DNA of 23,050 bases from JAHHTP01 sp964587555 (lineage in GTDB: Bacteria > Bacillota > Clostridia > Oscillospirales > Ruminococcaceae). Where the stretch lies: contig CAZPLR010000034.1 in assembly GCA_964587555.1 (NCBI GenBank), positions 1 through 23,050 of the forward strand. Direction: 5' to 3'. Position numbers and translations under genes: made by a program. The notes below the pieces were generated by a model. That model made no database searches. It saw only the letters and a program-made list of their open reading frames with translations, and was not told where the DNA came from. Below are positions 22,964-23,050 of the stretch, piece by piece. Within the stretch, counting starts at the first letter, position 1; each line of letters begins with the position of its first letter.

Positions 22964-23050
22964 CAATAAAACACTCCTTTCCGGGCAACCTAACTGCAAA
23001 ACAATTCGCAGCGGCGCTTAGAAAAAGTATTTACAAAACCAAACGAAAAA

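Overview
The window looks like a chromosomal segment of an anaerobic, endospore-forming member of the Clostridia, most likely an Oscillospirales/Ruminococcaceae-type gut bacterium. The reasons are the neighbouring spoIVB and spo0A sporulation genes, the ferredoxin-linked 2-oxoacid oxidoreductase operon, strong AGGAGG ribosome binding sites, sigma-A promoters with 17-nt spacers, and FtsEX next to a coiled-coil M23 peptidase. Base composition is roughly balanced by eye. Almost all genes lie on the minus strand; only metG and tatD at the right end are on the plus strand.

Layout, left to right. 1-292: a leftward promoter for a gene outside the window and the lysS terminator. 293-2440: greA-lysS, transcribed leftward from a perfect consensus promoter. 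2470-6715: an envelope cluster ftsE-ftsX-M23 peptidase-ctpA, with a strong terminator between the last two. 6821-9640: a PucR/CdaR-type regulator and an MsmK/UgpC-type ABC ATPase, each with its own promoter. 9882-11140: an RsuA-type pseudouridine synthase and a small membrane-anchored DUF4830-like protein. 11218-14624: a P-loop ATPase followed by a ferredoxin-KorA fusion, KorB and KorC, forming a 2-oxoacid:ferredoxin oxidoreductase. 14764-18182: two base-for-base identical copies of spo0A flanking a fic gene. 18328-19581: spoIVB. 19982-22741: metG-tatD. 22721-22963: a small hypothetical gene convergent with tatD.

The outstanding feature is the spo0A-fic-spo0A arrangement. A direct repeat of about 1,028 bp (14764-15791 and 17155-18182) contains the complete spo0A gene, its sigma-A promoter and its terminator stem. 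By my line-by-line reading the two copies do not differ. The 1,363-bp segment between them carries one gene, a class II Fic protein with an intact active-site motif and a probable C-terminal winged helix. Its promoter is covered by five TGCAGA/TCTGCA half-sites. The right-hand spo0A copy sits just downstream of spoIVB, the usual order in endospore formers. The topology X-A-B-A-Y is what a single-crossover integration of a circle carrying A and B would leave, and it predicts that RecA recombination can excise a 2,391-bp circle. This would link the dose of the sporulation master regulator to gain or loss of a Fic enzyme. That functional reading is inference; the duplication itself is plain in the sequence, subject to the assembly being right.
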